DNA of 64,000 nucleotides from Armatimonadetes bacterium 55-13 (GCA_001898035.1 MKRX01000006.1:310436-374435); one strand, 5' to 3'; positions 50,187 to 59,614 are shown, counted from the stretch's first letter. Numbers and translations are program-made. The notes: a model not told the origin generated them from the sequence alone.

Positions 50187-51074
50187 ATGGCCCGCATGGT
50201 AGTCCCGGCAGCGGAAGAGCTGTTGGATAAGGAAATTAAGGTTCTCGACAAAGGCTTCGTCCGGCTGGTGGACTACATGGGTGGGGACGAACGCATTGTC
50301 CAATCTGCGCGTGTATCTTATGGCGCGGGTACCAAATCGGTTCGGCAGGATCGAGGGCTCATCCATTACCTGCTCCGCAACGACCACACGTCTCCGTTCG
50401 AGCAGGTGCAGTTGACCTTCCATACCAAGATGCCCATCTTCGTTGCCAGACAATGGGTGCGGCATAGAACCGCGCGCCTGAACGAGATTTCCGGTCGCTA
50501 TTCCGTCATGCGGGATGAGTTTTACGTGCCTGCCCCGGAGGACGTCTGCATCCAAAGTGCCAACAACAAGCAAGGCAGCGGCGAAGCTCTTCCAATGGAA
50601 GACGCCCTGGAGATCATTCGCCAGTTCGAAGCCGATCAGAAGGCCCTTTACGCTCGCTATGAGAGTCATCTGGAAAAAGATCTCGCCCGTGAATTGGCCC
50701 GAATCAACCTGCCCCTCTCCCTCTACACCGAGTGGTATTGGCAGATCGATCTCCACAATCTCTTCCACTTCATCCGCCTTCGAGCCGATGCCCACGCTCA
50801 GAAACAGATTCGTGTCTTTGCCGAGGCATTGGCAACGTGCGCAGCGGCCGTCGCTCCTCTCGCCTACGAAGCATTCGAAGAACATCGTTTGTATTCCCTG
50901 AAGTTCAGCCGATCCGAATGCCTGGCCATTCAGGCGATGCTCGCCGGTCAACCCAATCCGTTGGAAGGGCGTAATCTCCAAATCTTTGAAAGCAAACTCG
51001 CGCAAATCCCTTTTTTCGAAAAGATTCAAGAGCCGGACGAACCAACCCCTCCGAGCCCGGCTACCGTCTCTTAG
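50187..51074 (+). CDS. thyX: FAD-dependent thymidylate synthase
   Basis: Makes dTMP from dUMP with FAD and methylene-tetrahydrofolate. From the ATG at 50187 it is 295 aa. The ThyX motif RHRx7S is R92-H93-R94 to S102 (VRHRTARLNEISGRYS); SPFEQVQLTFHTKMPIFVAR precedes it and EWYWQIDLHNLFHFIRLR holds the dUMP-side residues. The open frame extends to 50082, but that part overlaps the YeiH gene and is not conserved. The frame is on its own, 50 nt behind the exporter gene; the small zinc-ribbon protein follows 3 nt later. Confidence 0.96.
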   Translation: MARMVVPAAEELLDKEIKVLDKGFVRLVDYMGGDERIVQSARVSYGAGTKSVRQDRGLIHYLLRNDHTSPFEQVQLTFHTKMPIFVARQWVRHRTARLNEISGRYSVMRDEFYVPAPEDVCIQSANNKQGSGEALPMEDALEIIRQFEADQKALYARYESHLEKDLARELARINLPLSLYTEWYWQIDLHNLFHFIRLRADAHAQKQIRVFAEALATCAAAVAPLAYEAFEEHRLYSLKFSRSECLAIQAMLAGQPNPLEGRNLQIFESKLAQIPFFEKIQEPDEPTPPSPATVS

Positions 51075-51077
51075 CAA

Positions 51078-51401
51078 ATGAATACCAAGCTCAGCCTGGC
51101 CGCAGGGTTTGTAGGATTCGCGTTCACCAGTGCGATCCTGGGCTTTAATTCTTTGGGTCAGGCAGCCGCCGTTCTCGCCTGTATTTGTCTAGTTGGACTG
51201 ATTACTCATCTCGTGGCCGGTTTCAAGCGGCGGGACCCGTACGATCTTCGAGAGCTTAAGAAACTCCAAGAGCGTGAAGAGAACCGGAACGATGAGGCGG
51301 AGCTCGACGATTACGACCCTTCTGGAAAACCTATTTGTCTCCATTGCGGGGAGGAATACGATTCTCGACTCGGCGCATGCCCGCGATGCCGCTGCCAATA
51401 A
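51078..51401 (+). CDS. Small membrane protein with C-terminal zinc ribbon
   Basis: A 107-aa protein with two N-terminal hydrophobic segments (LAAGFVGFAFTSAILGF and AAAVLACICLVGLITHLVAG), a charged helix (ELKKLQEREENRNDEAELDD) and a four-cysteine zinc ribbon: ICLHCGEEYD and ACPRCRC. Likely anchored with the ribbon in the cytoplasm. It starts 3 nt after thyX stops and is presumably co-transcribed. Function unknown. Confidence 0.7.
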   Translation: MNTKLSLAAGFVGFAFTSAILGFNSLGQAAAVLACICLVGLITHLVAGFKRRDPYDLRELKKLQEREENRNDEAELDDYDPSGKPICLHCGEEYDSRLGACPRCRCQ

Positions 51402-51462
51402 TCTTAGAGAAATCCCAGAAACCGCTTGCTAGCCCATTCGTTTGACTCCGTGAGAGCAAGCA

Positions 51463-51636
51463 ATGAAGCGTTGGCAAAAAATCCTCATCCTGGTCTACTG
51501 TGTGGCAAGCGTTCTGGCGCTCGTCCTCACGACCGCCCGCGCGACCGACTCCGAACGAACCGTATCGCTCCTTAAAAAGCCGATTCACCGCGCTCTCAAT
51601 CCGGTCGGTATTCGCCTACCCTTGAGAATTCACTAG
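51463..51636 (+). CDS. Small single-span membrane protein
   Basis: A 57-aa ORF: MKRWQKILILVYCVASVLAL leads a single membrane span, followed by RATDSERTVSLLKKPIHRAL and PVGIRLPLRIH. The coding frame and the separate ATG are clear; a weak purine-rich GAGAGCAAG precedes it. No family recognised. It lies between the zinc-ribbon protein and the nuclease-fold gene on the same strand. Confidence 0.5.
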   Translation: MKRWQKILILVYCVASVLALVLTTARATDSERTVSLLKKPIHRALNPVGIRLPLRIH

Positions 51637-51682
51637 ACCCAATTCTGCGCCGCTCTATTCGTCCCTTACGTCTAAGTCGTAT

Positions 51683-52453
51683 ATGTTCCCGCTACGGCTC
51701 ATGTCCTTCAACGTCCGACATGGAACGGCAGAGGATGGAGCCAACCACTGGCGGTTTCGCAAAGCGTTCGCCCTCCAACTGATTCAAGACACGAGTGCAG
51801 ACATCATCGGTCTTCAGGAAGTGCTGGAATTTCAACTCCACGAAATTGCCGAGGCTCTTCCAAATTACGGTTGGATCGGCGTCGGGAGAGAAGACGGCCT
51901 ATCCGATGGCGAATTCGCTCCCATCTTCTTTCGCAAGGACAAATTTGAAGTCATCGATTCCGGGACATTTTGGCTATCCACAACCCCGGACGTGCCCGGA
52001 AGCAAATCTTGGAATACGGCCTGCACACGCATCTGTTCCTGGGTCGACCTTTCTGGTGGAGCTCTGAAGATCACCGTATTTAACCTTCACACAGACCATG
52101 AGTCGGCGGAGGCTCGAGAGCAAGGCATCCGCGAGGTACTCAACCGAGTCGGACAGGAGATTTCGGTAGTCATGGGAGATTTCAATGCGGGCGAAGGGAG
52201 TGCTCCCATCCAAAAGATTCTCGACTACGGTCTCATCGACACGTTTCGCGAGGCACATCCAGAAGATCAGGACGTCTACACCTTTCACGGATACGATGAC
52301 AATCCCGAGACCAAAGAAAAGATCGACTACATTTTCGTTTCGCCGTCTCTCAAAACGGTTGAGGCCGCCATCCTTCGTCAGAAAGATGGCGACCTCTTCG
52401 CTTCGGACCACTATCCAGTGACCGCCGTGGTCACCTACCGTAAAAGTTCTTGA
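51683..52453 (+). CDS. Endonuclease/exonuclease/phosphatase family protein
   Basis: A 256-aa cytoplasmic protein with the DNase I-like fold. The metal and catalytic motifs are all present: LRLMSFNVRHG, IIGLQEVLEFQ, VFNLHTDHE, VVMGDFNAGEG, KIDYIFVS and the final ASDHYPVTAVV. These are the motifs of Mg-dependent phosphodiesterases acting on DNA, RNA, lipid or sugar phosphates; the substrate is not decided here. No signal peptide. Confidence 0.9.
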   Translation: MFPLRLMSFNVRHGTAEDGANHWRFRKAFALQLIQDTSADIIGLQEVLEFQLHEIAEALPNYGWIGVGREDGLSDGEFAPIFFRKDKFEVIDSGTFWLSTTPDVPGSKSWNTACTRICSWVDLSGGALKITVFNLHTDHESAEAREQGIREVLNRVGQEISVVMGDFNAGEGSAPIQKILDYGLIDTFREAHPEDQDVYTFHGYDDNPETKEKIDYIFVSPSLKTVEAAILRQKDGDLFASDHYPVTAVVTYRKSS

Positions 52454-52455
52454 TA

Positions 52456-52938
52456 CTAGTGATAATAGACGTTGATCCGTGTCCAGTAAGTGACCGCGAG
52501 AGCCACCGATTCGCGGAATTCTTCAATAAGTCGCCCTTTTTTGACGACTGAGTTGGCCCCAAGCTCATAGCAGCGATTTATGTCCGTTTTATTGTCGCTG
52601 GAGGTCATGACTACGACGGGAATATGCCTTGTTTTCTCGTCCTCTTTTATGAGACGAAGAACTTCTAGTCCCGCAACGCGGGGAATACAAAGGTCCAACA
52701 TGATCACTTTGGGATCGTTCGATTCCGACCGACTTGCGTGTTGCCCTGTTCGAAAAATGTAGTCCGTAGCCTCCTCGCCGTCGTGGACAACGACCGCGCA
52801 AGATTCGAGATTCAGACTTTTAAGCGTTCGGAGAATAAAAAACTCGTCTCCAGAATCATCTTCAACGACCAGAACGGAACCCTTCCCAAATTGAGATGAA
52901 TTGGCCCGTTCCTCGAAAGGTGAGTAATGCAATAACAC
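52456..52938 (-). CDS. Rcp1-type single-domain response regulator
   Basis: A 160-aa receiver protein. Phosphorylation-site residues: acidic pair in VLVVEDDSGDE, acceptor Asp in IMLDLCIPRVAG, Thr/Ser in VMTSSD and Lys in SVVKKGR. The long loop between strand 2 and 3 with TDYIFRTGQHASRSES is typical of the Rcp1/CheY-like regulators that partner bacteriophytochromes or hybrid kinases. The start is GTG at 52938. No kinase gene is adjacent. Confidence 0.88.
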   Translation of the reverse strand: MLLHYSPFEERANSSQFGKGSVLVVEDDSGDEFFILRTLKSLNLESCAVVVHDGEEATDYIFRTGQHASRSESNDPKVIMLDLCIPRVAGLEVLRLIKEDEKTRHIPVVVMTSSDNKTDINRCYELGANSVVKKGRLIEEFRESVALAVTYWTRINVYYH

Positions 52939-53209
52939 TTAGGACTCTCCACCGGATTTAGCTCCCCCTGCCAAATCGCGACTTGTTTGATTAGTAGTAA
53001 AGTCTATCACTAATACGGGAAAAACCGCGGTGGTGATTTATTCCCTTTTTGGCGCAAATCTGGAACATTTCACAGCATCTTGTACTTTCGGGACTTGACG
53101 TTAGCGCCTCATTCATTCGATAGCGAGCATCTCAGCTAAGTTCCATGATTTTGCAAATAAGTAACTGAAGCCCTTAGCGTTGCAGCAACTTTCTGCAAGG
53201 ATTCGTCAG

Positions 53210-53215
53210 TATTCT
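53210..53215 (+). promoter_or_regulatory. -10 box of the LolA-like protein gene (leaderless arrangement)
   Basis: TATTCT ends 7 nt before the ATG at 53223, with TAAAATC between. The 284-nt region from 52939 upstream has no gene; it carries TTGACG at about 53095 but no matched -10 box. Confidence 0.5.
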
Positions 53216-53222
53216 TAAAATC

Positions 53223-53936
53223 ATGATTGTCCGTTTCGCAACTTTGGCCACCGTTTTTCTGGCAGCCTCCCTCTCTCTCGCAGCCGATAAAGAGGTCGAG
53301 GATCTGCTGGCCAAGATGCGCGCAAAATATTCCAGCGCCAAAACGGCGCATATCATTACTCGCGCCACCTCATCTAGCCTGGGGAAGAGTGCCGTTACGG
53401 TTGACGTTGTGTTTCAACAGAAGGCTAAGATCCGAGCAAAGGTCTTCGGGCTTCCATTTATGAAAGGGAAGACCTGGAACTTCACCTCAGATGGCTCAAA
53501 GATCGCCTCCGACGACTTTACGGGCCACCCGCAATACAGCGAATTCGACCCTGATCACATTCCGATGCCGGTGAATTTGGAGGTCATGAGCTTTTGGGAT
53601 TGGGAACGCCAACTGTCCACCGAGAAAGGTGCGAACATGGAGCACAGCAAATTCAAGCTGATTGCCAATGAGGCATGGGATGGCAAAAAGTGGACGGTCC
53701 TGGAAGAGACCGCGTACGGACAGTCGGTCTTTGTTCGGTATTTTATCGATCCGAAAACCTATCTCATTGGCCGCGTCATTGTTTACGATATCAAGCGGAG
53801 TGTCCAGCGCCAAGAGATGGTCGTCAAGAAAATCGAGATCAATCAGAAGGTCAATTCGAGGATCTTCGAAGTCAAAGGAGAGCCCGAAGAACAGCGTACG
53901 GTTCGGGGGCGCGTCTATAAGTCGATTGGCGGTTAG
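53223..53936 (+). CDS. Exported LolA-like lipoprotein-sorting fold protein
   Basis: A 237-aa protein with a signal peptide (TLATVFLAASLSLAADK). The mature protein opens with VEDLLAKMRAKYSSAKTAHI, followed by repeating beta strands (VVFQQKAKIRAKVFGLPFMK, FDPDHIPMPVNLEVMSF) and ends RIFEVKGEPEEQRTVRGRV. This arrangement resembles the LolA/LppX-like (DUF2092-type) fold that binds acyl groups. It may carry lipids or lipoproteins in the periplasm; other Lol genes are not in the window. Confidence 0.6.
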   Translation: MIVRFATLATVFLAASLSLAADKEVEDLLAKMRAKYSSAKTAHIITRATSSSLGKSAVTVDVVFQQKAKIRAKVFGLPFMKGKTWNFTSDGSKIASDDFTGHPQYSEFDPDHIPMPVNLEVMSFWDWERQLSTEKGANMEHSKFKLIANEAWDGKKWTVLEETAYGQSVFVRYFIDPKTYLIGRVIVYDIKRSVQRQEMVVKKIEINQKVNSRIFEVKGEPEEQRTVRGRVYKSIGG

Positions 53937-53939
53937 GAT

Positions 53940-54899
53940 TTAGCGTCGCCAAAGATTCCGATAAGTCCTCCACTCGGTCGAATCGGTCGTGTAGTCGGCA
54001 AAGATGGCAACGCCTTCAAATCGAGGACTCGATTTTTCGGCCAATGCGCTCTTGACCGCTCTAAGTGCGATCGTCAAGCATTCGGCCCGTGGATTGTGCG
54101 ATCGAGTCCCGTCTTCATAAGTTGGCACACCGATCACATACCGGCAACGGCTCCCCTTGACGGCTCGGCCAACAATCGCAACCTGTTGGGCCACGAACCA
54201 ACTGTAAAGGCGGGGAGAATAAGCTGCGGAATCGTAGGCCATTACAGCTATTTGGTCGCATCTATCCGCAACGGCGCGAAAGTAACTTTCGCTCCAACCC
54301 ACGGAAGACAAGGGCCAGGGATACCAGGTTGGGACTGCCGCTCCCAGCCAGGTCGCCGGTGGCAACGCCTTTCGGGAGTCCTCGAGCAGTCGCAGCATCC
54401 CTCGCTCACCATCGCCACAGATTTCGTAGTCCCATTGAATCCCCTGAAATCCGCATTCCACTACTAATCGCCGAGCCTCCGAGACGAGTTTCGTTCGGAC
54501 CTCTTCGTTGAGTAGATCGACGGCCCCCCGACCACGGCTATTCCCCACATAAATCCAAGCCACCCTCTTGAGAGCAGGTCCTGCCTGAGCGATGGTTCGA
54601 TTCAGTCTCTTCGCTTCTGCCCAGTGCGGATAACGCAGGGAGCCATCAGGTCTGACATCGCGGGCATGAAAATACGCGTAAGCAAATCCATCCTCGCAGA
54701 GCCGACTTGCCATTTGCTGCACTTCGCCGTCCGTGTGTTCGCCGAAGTACCAGGGGTACCGCATCCAAATTCCATTGCGACCTTGGTCGAAGCAGCCCTC
54801 GGGGGACTTTGAGAGTAAGGGAAAGGTCCAGTAGTCGAAGACGAATAATGCGATGAGAATCGCTATGGGCCACCTTGTCTTCTTCCAATACCGCTTCAC
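53940..54899 (-). CDS. Membrane-anchored GH18-like TIM-barrel protein
   Basis: A 319-aa protein with an N-terminal anchor (WPIAILIALFVFDYWTF). The rest looks like a (beta/alpha)8 barrel, with KRVAWIYVGNSRGRGAVDL, then GFQGIQWDYEICGDGERG in the position of the GH18 DxxDxDxE strand, and QIAVMAYDSAAYS later. The canonical D-x-x-D-x-D-x-E is not intact (QWDYE), so hydrolase activity is not certain. The start GTG at 54899 is used. It overlaps the 5' extension of the photolyase frame, not its real start. Confidence 0.55.
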   Translation of the reverse strand: MKRYWKKTRWPIAILIALFVFDYWTFPLLSKSPEGCFDQGRNGIWMRYPWYFGEHTDGEVQQMASRLCEDGFAYAYFHARDVRPDGSLRYPHWAEAKRLNRTIAQAGPALKRVAWIYVGNSRGRGAVDLLNEEVRTKLVSEARRLVVECGFQGIQWDYEICGDGERGMLRLLEDSRKALPPATWLGAAVPTWYPWPLSSVGWSESYFRAVADRCDQIAVMAYDSAAYSPRLYSWFVAQQVAIVGRAVKGSRCRYVIGVPTYEDGTRSHNPRAECLTIALRAVKSALAEKSSPRFEGVAIFADYTTDSTEWRTYRNLWRR

Positions 54900-54964
54900 C
54901 TTATCGACAAGAACCGAAAAAACTCACCAATCATTCCCCAAGAACCCTCGTAGAACCGAGTGCC

Positions 54965-56395
54965 ATGCCCAAACGGTTTAAGCAAGCCCTTTGTTGGATT
55001 CGACGCGACCTCCGCCTGAACGACCAACGAGCCCTTGCCGCCGCTACAGATTCCGCTGAATCGGTAGCCATGGTTTTTGTTTTTGACACGTTGATTCTTA
55101 ATGCGCTGGCGGATAGAGACGATCGACGTCTCACGTTTATCCACAGATGCCTGACTGAGTTGGACCGGAAACTGCGGGAACGGGGATCCGCCCTTATTGT
55201 CCTCCACGGTGATCCAAAAGATGAAATCCCGAGGCTAGCTCAGGCTCTGTCTGCCGAGGCGGTCTTCACCGCGCGAGACTATGAGCCCTACGCAAGGTCC
55301 CGTGACAAAGAAGTAAGTCGGCGTTTATACCAACTCAATATTGGCCTCCACAGCGTCAAAGACTCGGTGATTTTTGAGCAGGGCGAGGTACTTAACCAGT
55401 CAGATGCGCCGTTCCGCACTTACACTCCCTACGCTCGAGCTTGGCGCAATCAATTTGTGCTTGCTCGCGATGCCAGCGAGGCCGAGGCCGAGTTAGAATG
55501 CCTCTCACCCCTTTCGACGCTGAAAGACTGGCTTACCGAGTGGCCGCTGGAGAAGCTAGGATTCGAGCCCGCCGACCTTTGGATCGAGCCAGGAGAGAAC
55601 GCCGGTCTGGCCCGCCTTGACGAGTTCGCAGATCGGATCGGTCAATACGCTCATGATCGCGACTATCCCGCCATCGACGGGGTCAGCGCCCTTTCTGCCT
55701 ACCTAAGGTTTGGTGCCGTCGGAATTCGCCAGTGTGTTCGAATGGCCGTCGAGCATGGCGAAGCAGGAGAAAAATGGCTCTCCGAGTTGATCTGGCGAGA
55801 CTTTTACCAAGACATCCTCGCAAACCATCCGAACGTGGTGGAAGAGCCGTTTCAACCGCAATACAAAGACCTCGACTATCCTGGCTCCGAGGAAGGCTGG
55901 GAGGCGTGGTGCAAGGGAGAAACCGGCTATCCCATCGTTGATGCCGCCATGCGCTGCTTCAACGCGACAGGATGGATGCACGATCGACTTCGCATGATCG
56001 TCGCGTCATTTTTGACCAAGGACCTCCTTGTCGACTATCGCAAGGGTGAAGCCTACTTCGCCCGTTACTTACTGGACTTTGATCTCGCAAGCAATAACGG
56101 CGGCTGGCAATGGGCGGCAAGTGTCGGCTGTGATGCCCAACCTTATTTCCGAATCTTTAACCCCATCCTTCAGTCCAAAAAGTTTGATCCAGACGGAAAG
56201 TTCATTCGACAATGGCTGCCAGAACTGGCTGCTTTGGACAACGAGGCAATCCATTGGCCACACAATCTTCCAGCTTTTGATCTTCTCGCACAAGGAATTG
56301 AACTCGGCAACACCTACCCACATCCAGTTGTAGATCATGCAACCCAACGAGACTTGGCGATCAAGTTGCTCTCCACCGTGTCAAAGAAAGGTTAG
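54965..56395 (+). CDS. phr: Deoxyribodipyrimidine photolyase (class I, CPD type)
   Basis: Repairs UV-induced cyclobutane pyrimidine dimers with light. From the ATG at 54965 it is 476 aa. The N-terminal alpha/beta antenna domain begins QALCWIRRDLRLNDQRALAA. The FAD domain has GVSALSAYLRFGAVG, LSELIWRDFYQDILA, GYPIVDAAMRCFNATGWMHD and LVDYRKGEAYFARYLLDFDL. The Trp-rich electron-transfer region ASNNGGWQWAASVGCDAQPY is complete. The frame is open to 54875, but the added residues lie over the anchor of the opposite-strand gene. Confidence 0.95.
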   Translation: MPKRFKQALCWIRRDLRLNDQRALAAATDSAESVAMVFVFDTLILNALADRDDRRLTFIHRCLTELDRKLRERGSALIVLHGDPKDEIPRLAQALSAEAVFTARDYEPYARSRDKEVSRRLYQLNIGLHSVKDSVIFEQGEVLNQSDAPFRTYTPYARAWRNQFVLARDASEAEAELECLSPLSTLKDWLTEWPLEKLGFEPADLWIEPGENAGLARLDEFADRIGQYAHDRDYPAIDGVSALSAYLRFGAVGIRQCVRMAVEHGEAGEKWLSELIWRDFYQDILANHPNVVEEPFQPQYKDLDYPGSEEGWEAWCKGETGYPIVDAAMRCFNATGWMHDRLRMIVASFLTKDLLVDYRKGEAYFARYLLDFDLASNNGGWQWAASVGCDAQPYFRIFNPILQSKKFDPDGKFIRQWLPELAALDNEAIHWPHNLPAFDLLAQGIELGNTYPHPVVDHATQRDLAIKLLSTVSKKG

Positions 56396-56462
56396 GGTTG
56401 CTCTGGGCTTAACGATTCTTCGCCATCGGCGTCTAAAATGATAAAACGCACGGACGCGAAAC

Positions 56463-57383
56463 ATGATTCGAAAGCCTAGACCCCTTGAGCCCGGCGATGT
56501 AATCGCCCTTGTATCTCCTGCCTCGCCTCTTCCAAGAGAACGAACGGACTTCATGCGAAACCTCTTGGAATCGGAGGGCTATAAAGTCGTCTTCGCCAAC
56601 AACTGTTTCGATTCCGATTTCTACCTCGCCGGAGACGATCTCGCCCGAGCATCAGACCTAATGCAGGCGTTCCTCGATCCAGGGATCGACGCCGTTATGT
56701 GTACCCGTGGAGGCTACGGTTGCGCGCGGCTGTTCCCGTTCCTAAACCTGGATGCGATGGCCGCGCAGAACAAGATGTTTCTTGGCTTTAGCGACATCAC
56801 CACCCTGCATATTGCCTTGAATAATCGAGGGCTGGCAACGTACCACGCTCCCATGGCTCTCACCTTGCATTACGAACGCGAACCGTGGGTTTACGAATCG
56901 CTCAAGGCCACTCTCCGAGGAGAGGACCCCATCGTCCCTGGAGCCCCGAAGGGTCAGACGCTTGTGCCGGGCATCGCCGAAGGTCCGACCGTTGGCGGCT
57001 GTCTTTGCCTTTTGACTGACAGCCTCGGCACCCCCAACGCCTTAAATACCGAAGGCAAGCTCCTGATTATCGAGGATGTCGATGAGAACCCTCATCGCAT
57101 CGACGCCATGCTCACTCACCTCGTCAACTCCGGCACCGCGAGCCAAGCCGCCGGATTCGTCATCGGCGAAATGACTCGCACCGACGAACGCGTTGACGAG
57201 GGGATTGGGGGTAAACCTTGGCGTGAGATCGTCAGAGATCGAATCGCGCCCCTCGGCAAGCCCACCGTTATCGACTTTCCTTTCGGCCATTGCAAGAACA
57301 TGCTGACCCTGCCCTTGGGCATTCAAGCTAGACTCGATGCAACCGCCGGAACCCTCACCTATTTGGAGAGCCCCTGCGCATGA
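56463..57383 (+). CDS. Peptidase family S66 LD-carboxypeptidase-like protein
   Basis: A 306-aa cytoplasmic serine peptidase of family S66 (LdcA/MccF). The nucleophile is S110 in FLGFSDITTLHIALN, preceded by CTRGGYGCARLFPFLN. The acid is in LIIEDVDENPHRID and the base in FPFGHCKNMLTLP. Such enzymes cleave the L,D-bond of recycled murein tetrapeptides or detoxify peptide-linked nucleotides. The stop codon overlaps the start of the next gene by 4 nt (ATGA), so they are coupled. No symbol is given because LdcA and MccF cannot be separated here. Confidence 0.9.
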   Translation: MIRKPRPLEPGDVIALVSPASPLPRERTDFMRNLLESEGYKVVFANNCFDSDFYLAGDDLARASDLMQAFLDPGIDAVMCTRGGYGCARLFPFLNLDAMAAQNKMFLGFSDITTLHIALNNRGLATYHAPMALTLHYEREPWVYESLKATLRGEDPIVPGAPKGQTLVPGIAEGPTVGGCLCLLTDSLGTPNALNTEGKLLIIEDVDENPHRIDAMLTHLVNSGTASQAAGFVIGEMTRTDERVDEGIGGKPWREIVRDRIAPLGKPTVIDFPFGHCKNMLTLPLGIQARLDATAGTLTYLESPCA

Positions 57384-58810
57384 AGTACACATTTCGAAGT
57401 CTCTGGATCGTCGCCGTCGCGGCAAGTATCGGAGCCGCCCAAGGCCAGGCCTGGGAAAAGCCCATCGCCCCCGGAGTGACTTATCGCATGGAGGTGGACC
57501 TCGCCATTCCTCGCATCATTCATGCGTTGAGATTTAGCATGGGTTCGCCGACCGTCAAGATGGTGCCCGAACTGGGCAGCGGAGTGGTCTACCAAGAGAA
57601 TTCGACCAAGGGGCGAGAGACGGTAACCGACATGGTCACTCGGACGGGCGCCCTTGCTGGCGTCAACGCCGACTTCTTTCCGTTCACGGGAGATCCTCTC
57701 GGCGTTATGGTGCGAGACGGTCGTCTGGTCAGTGTTCCCAGTACTCAGCGTGCCGTCTTCGGCTGGGGACAGAATACGGCCACGCAGGCCCTCGTGGGGT
57801 TCAAAGGGACGGTCGAGGTCAACGGGACGAAACTCGAGTTGGACGGGCTCAACGAGGAATGTCCTGTGAACAAGATGGTGCTCAACACCGACGTCACCAG
57901 CCTGGCCATGAGCAAGACGCCTTGCGTTCATGCCGTTCTCACCATGGATGATGCTTCGTGGGCTCCCAATGGGACCTACACGGGGACCTTTCAGTCCATC
58001 TTTAAGGATGCCGCAAAGCTCCCCATCCAACCCGGCAACGCCATATTAACTGCCAGCGGAACCAAGACGCCTCTTCTCGAAAACCTTGTCCCCGGTCAAA
58101 AGGTATCCATCTCCTTTTCAACTACAGGATTCGATTGGAGCAAGATCGATCAAACCGTGGGCGGAGGACCTTTCTTGGTGAAAGATGGCCAACTCAGTGT
58201 GGATGCGGATAAGGAAGGCTTTAACGATGCCTTTACAAACAAGCGCCATCCCCGGACTGCGATCGGAAAGACGGTAGATGGAGATATTTGGCTGGTAGTT
58301 GTTGATGGCCGCCAGAAGATTTCGGATGGCGCGACACTCCCCGAAATGGGAAAGGTCATGCTCAAACTCGGGTGTACGGACGCTATCAATCTCGATGGAG
58401 GCGGTAGCTCTGCTCTTAACATCCTTGGGTTAACGTTGAGCCGCCCGAGCGATGGCCGGGAACGTCCGGTAGCCAATGGCGTTCTCATCATGGGCCCCAA
58501 ACCCGTCCCCAGCACAGATATCTTTGCGATCAAGGCGCCTTCCAAACTCGTTGTTGGTACCCCCACCACCGTCCAAGTTCTCGACAGTCAGGGTGTCATC
58601 GTCCCTAATGCCGAAGTTCTTTGGTCGTCGCTGGGCGATGCGTGGATCGATCAGGGCGGGCTGATCCGCCCGTTCCGACGCGGCAAAATGGACGTTTCTG
58701 CCCTTGTCCGTGGTCAACTGGTGAAGGCAACTATTGACGTAGTCGATCCCGAAAAGCCGGCTACGCCTCCCAAAGCCGCCCGAAAAACGAAGAAAGCCAA
58801 GCGAGCCTAG
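57380..58810 (+). CDS. Exported phosphodiester glycosidase (NAGPA domain) protein
   Basis: A 476-aa exported protein: signal FRSLWIVAVAASIGAAQGQA, then an NAGPA/phosphodiester-glycosidase domain (about 40-370) with VNADFFPFTGDPLGVMVRDG, GGGPFLVKDGQLSVDADKEG, HPRTAIGKTVDGDIWLVVVD and the catalytic loop AINLDGGGSSALNI. A short C-terminal Ig-like domain (about 375-465) and a Lys-rich tail (PPKAARKTKKAKRA) follow. The family removes GlcNAc-type caps or 1-phospho-linked sugars. It begins inside the stop of the LD-carboxypeptidase gene, so both may act on cell-wall or surface glycans. Confidence 0.87.
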   Translation: MKYTFRSLWIVAVAASIGAAQGQAWEKPIAPGVTYRMEVDLAIPRIIHALRFSMGSPTVKMVPELGSGVVYQENSTKGRETVTDMVTRTGALAGVNADFFPFTGDPLGVMVRDGRLVSVPSTQRAVFGWGQNTATQALVGFKGTVEVNGTKLELDGLNEECPVNKMVLNTDVTSLAMSKTPCVHAVLTMDDASWAPNGTYTGTFQSIFKDAAKLPIQPGNAILTASGTKTPLLENLVPGQKVSISFSTTGFDWSKIDQTVGGGPFLVKDGQLSVDADKEGFNDAFTNKRHPRTAIGKTVDGDIWLVVVDGRQKISDGATLPEMGKVMLKLGCTDAINLDGGGSSALNILGLTLSRPSDGRERPVANGVLIMGPKPVPSTDIFAIKAPSKLVVGTPTTVQVLDSQGVIVPNAEVLWSSLGDAWIDQGGLIRPFRRGKMDVSALVRGQLVKATIDVVDPEKPATPPKAARKTKKAKRA

Positions 58811-59607
58811 TTCAAAAGAAATCCCTGCTCGCGCAACCAGCCGAGCAGGGTATCCCTCCCCGTCATGTGGTGCAGATCTACGCGTCGGCCAGATCTCGTT
58901 GACCATGTGACGTCGCCCTTCATCCGTTGCGATTCATAGAATGCCCTCATTCTCTCATCGTATTCAGCCGTATCGACCTCCGATTCGTAACGCTCCCTGA
59001 ACCAGACCGCTTCCTGCCGAAGTCGAGGCTTGATTTCGGCTTTAAGCGGCGCCTCTGGCCATCCGATGCAAAGACCAAACACGCCAAACGTTCCCTCGGG
59101 AAGTCCAAAAAATTGCTTGATCCCTTCGGCATCGTTCCGAAGCGCGCCAATGTAGCAGATACCCAGCCCCAACGCCTCGGCCGCACACACCATCCGCTCC
59201 GCCGCCAGCGCAGCGTCGATAACCGCCATGATGAAGAACTCAGCGTAAGAGAGGCCCTCGGCCAGTTCGTTTTGACGGAGGGCCGCCTGCCGAAGTCGAT
59301 GATGATCCGCGAAGAAGGCAAGGAACACCCCCGCATCTCGAATTTGGTGTTGGTCGCCACAGAGCATGGCAATCTGCTCACGGCGTTCCTTCTCCTGGAC
59401 GCTGATTACGCTCCAAAGTTGAAGATTGCTGCTCGTCGCCGCACTTTGGGCCGCTGCCACCAGCGCCGCAAGCAAGGTATCGGAAATCGGTTCGTCTCGA
59501 TACTTCCGCACCGATCGGTGATTCAGAAACTTCGAGAGATCCGGTAAGGGCGGCGCATCAACGCCATATCGCTTTCGCCAAGCATCTTGGACCGATTCAT
59601 CGAACAT
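58807..59607 (-). CDS. Nitroreductase family NADPH-dependent oxidoreductase (NfsA/Frp-like)
   Basis: A 266-aa flavoprotein from the ATG at 59607. It contains the FMN-binding helix HRSVRKYRDEPISDTLLAAL, AAAQSAATSSNLQLWSVISV, the second FMN site AAERMVCAAEALGLGICYIG and FGLPEGTFGVFGLCIGWPEA. The arrangement fits the Frp/NfsA branch (oxygen-insensitive NADPH:FMN or nitro reductase). The frame is open to 59670 through a TTG, but CACAAT 7 nt before the ATG and the conserved start at FDESVQDAW favour 59607. It overlaps the convergent NAGPA gene by 4 nt. Confidence 0.88.
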   Translation of the reverse strand: MFDESVQDAWRKRYGVDAPPLPDLSKFLNHRSVRKYRDEPISDTLLAALVAAAQSAATSSNLQLWSVISVQEKERREQIAMLCGDQHQIRDAGVFLAFFADHHRLRQAALRQNELAEGLSYAEFFIMAVIDAALAAERMVCAAEALGLGICYIGALRNDAEGIKQFFGLPEGTFGVFGLCIGWPEAPLKAEIKPRLRQEAVWFRERYESEVDTAEYDERMRAFYESQRMKGDVTWSTRSGRRVDLHHMTGRDTLLGWLREQGFLLN

Positions 59608-59614
59608 AGGCTCA

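Noticed and set aside
50133-51077. Minus-strand ORF of 314 aa opposite thyX
   Set aside because: thyX with its RHR motif is unambiguous on the plus strand; the mirror frame is a compositional artefact.
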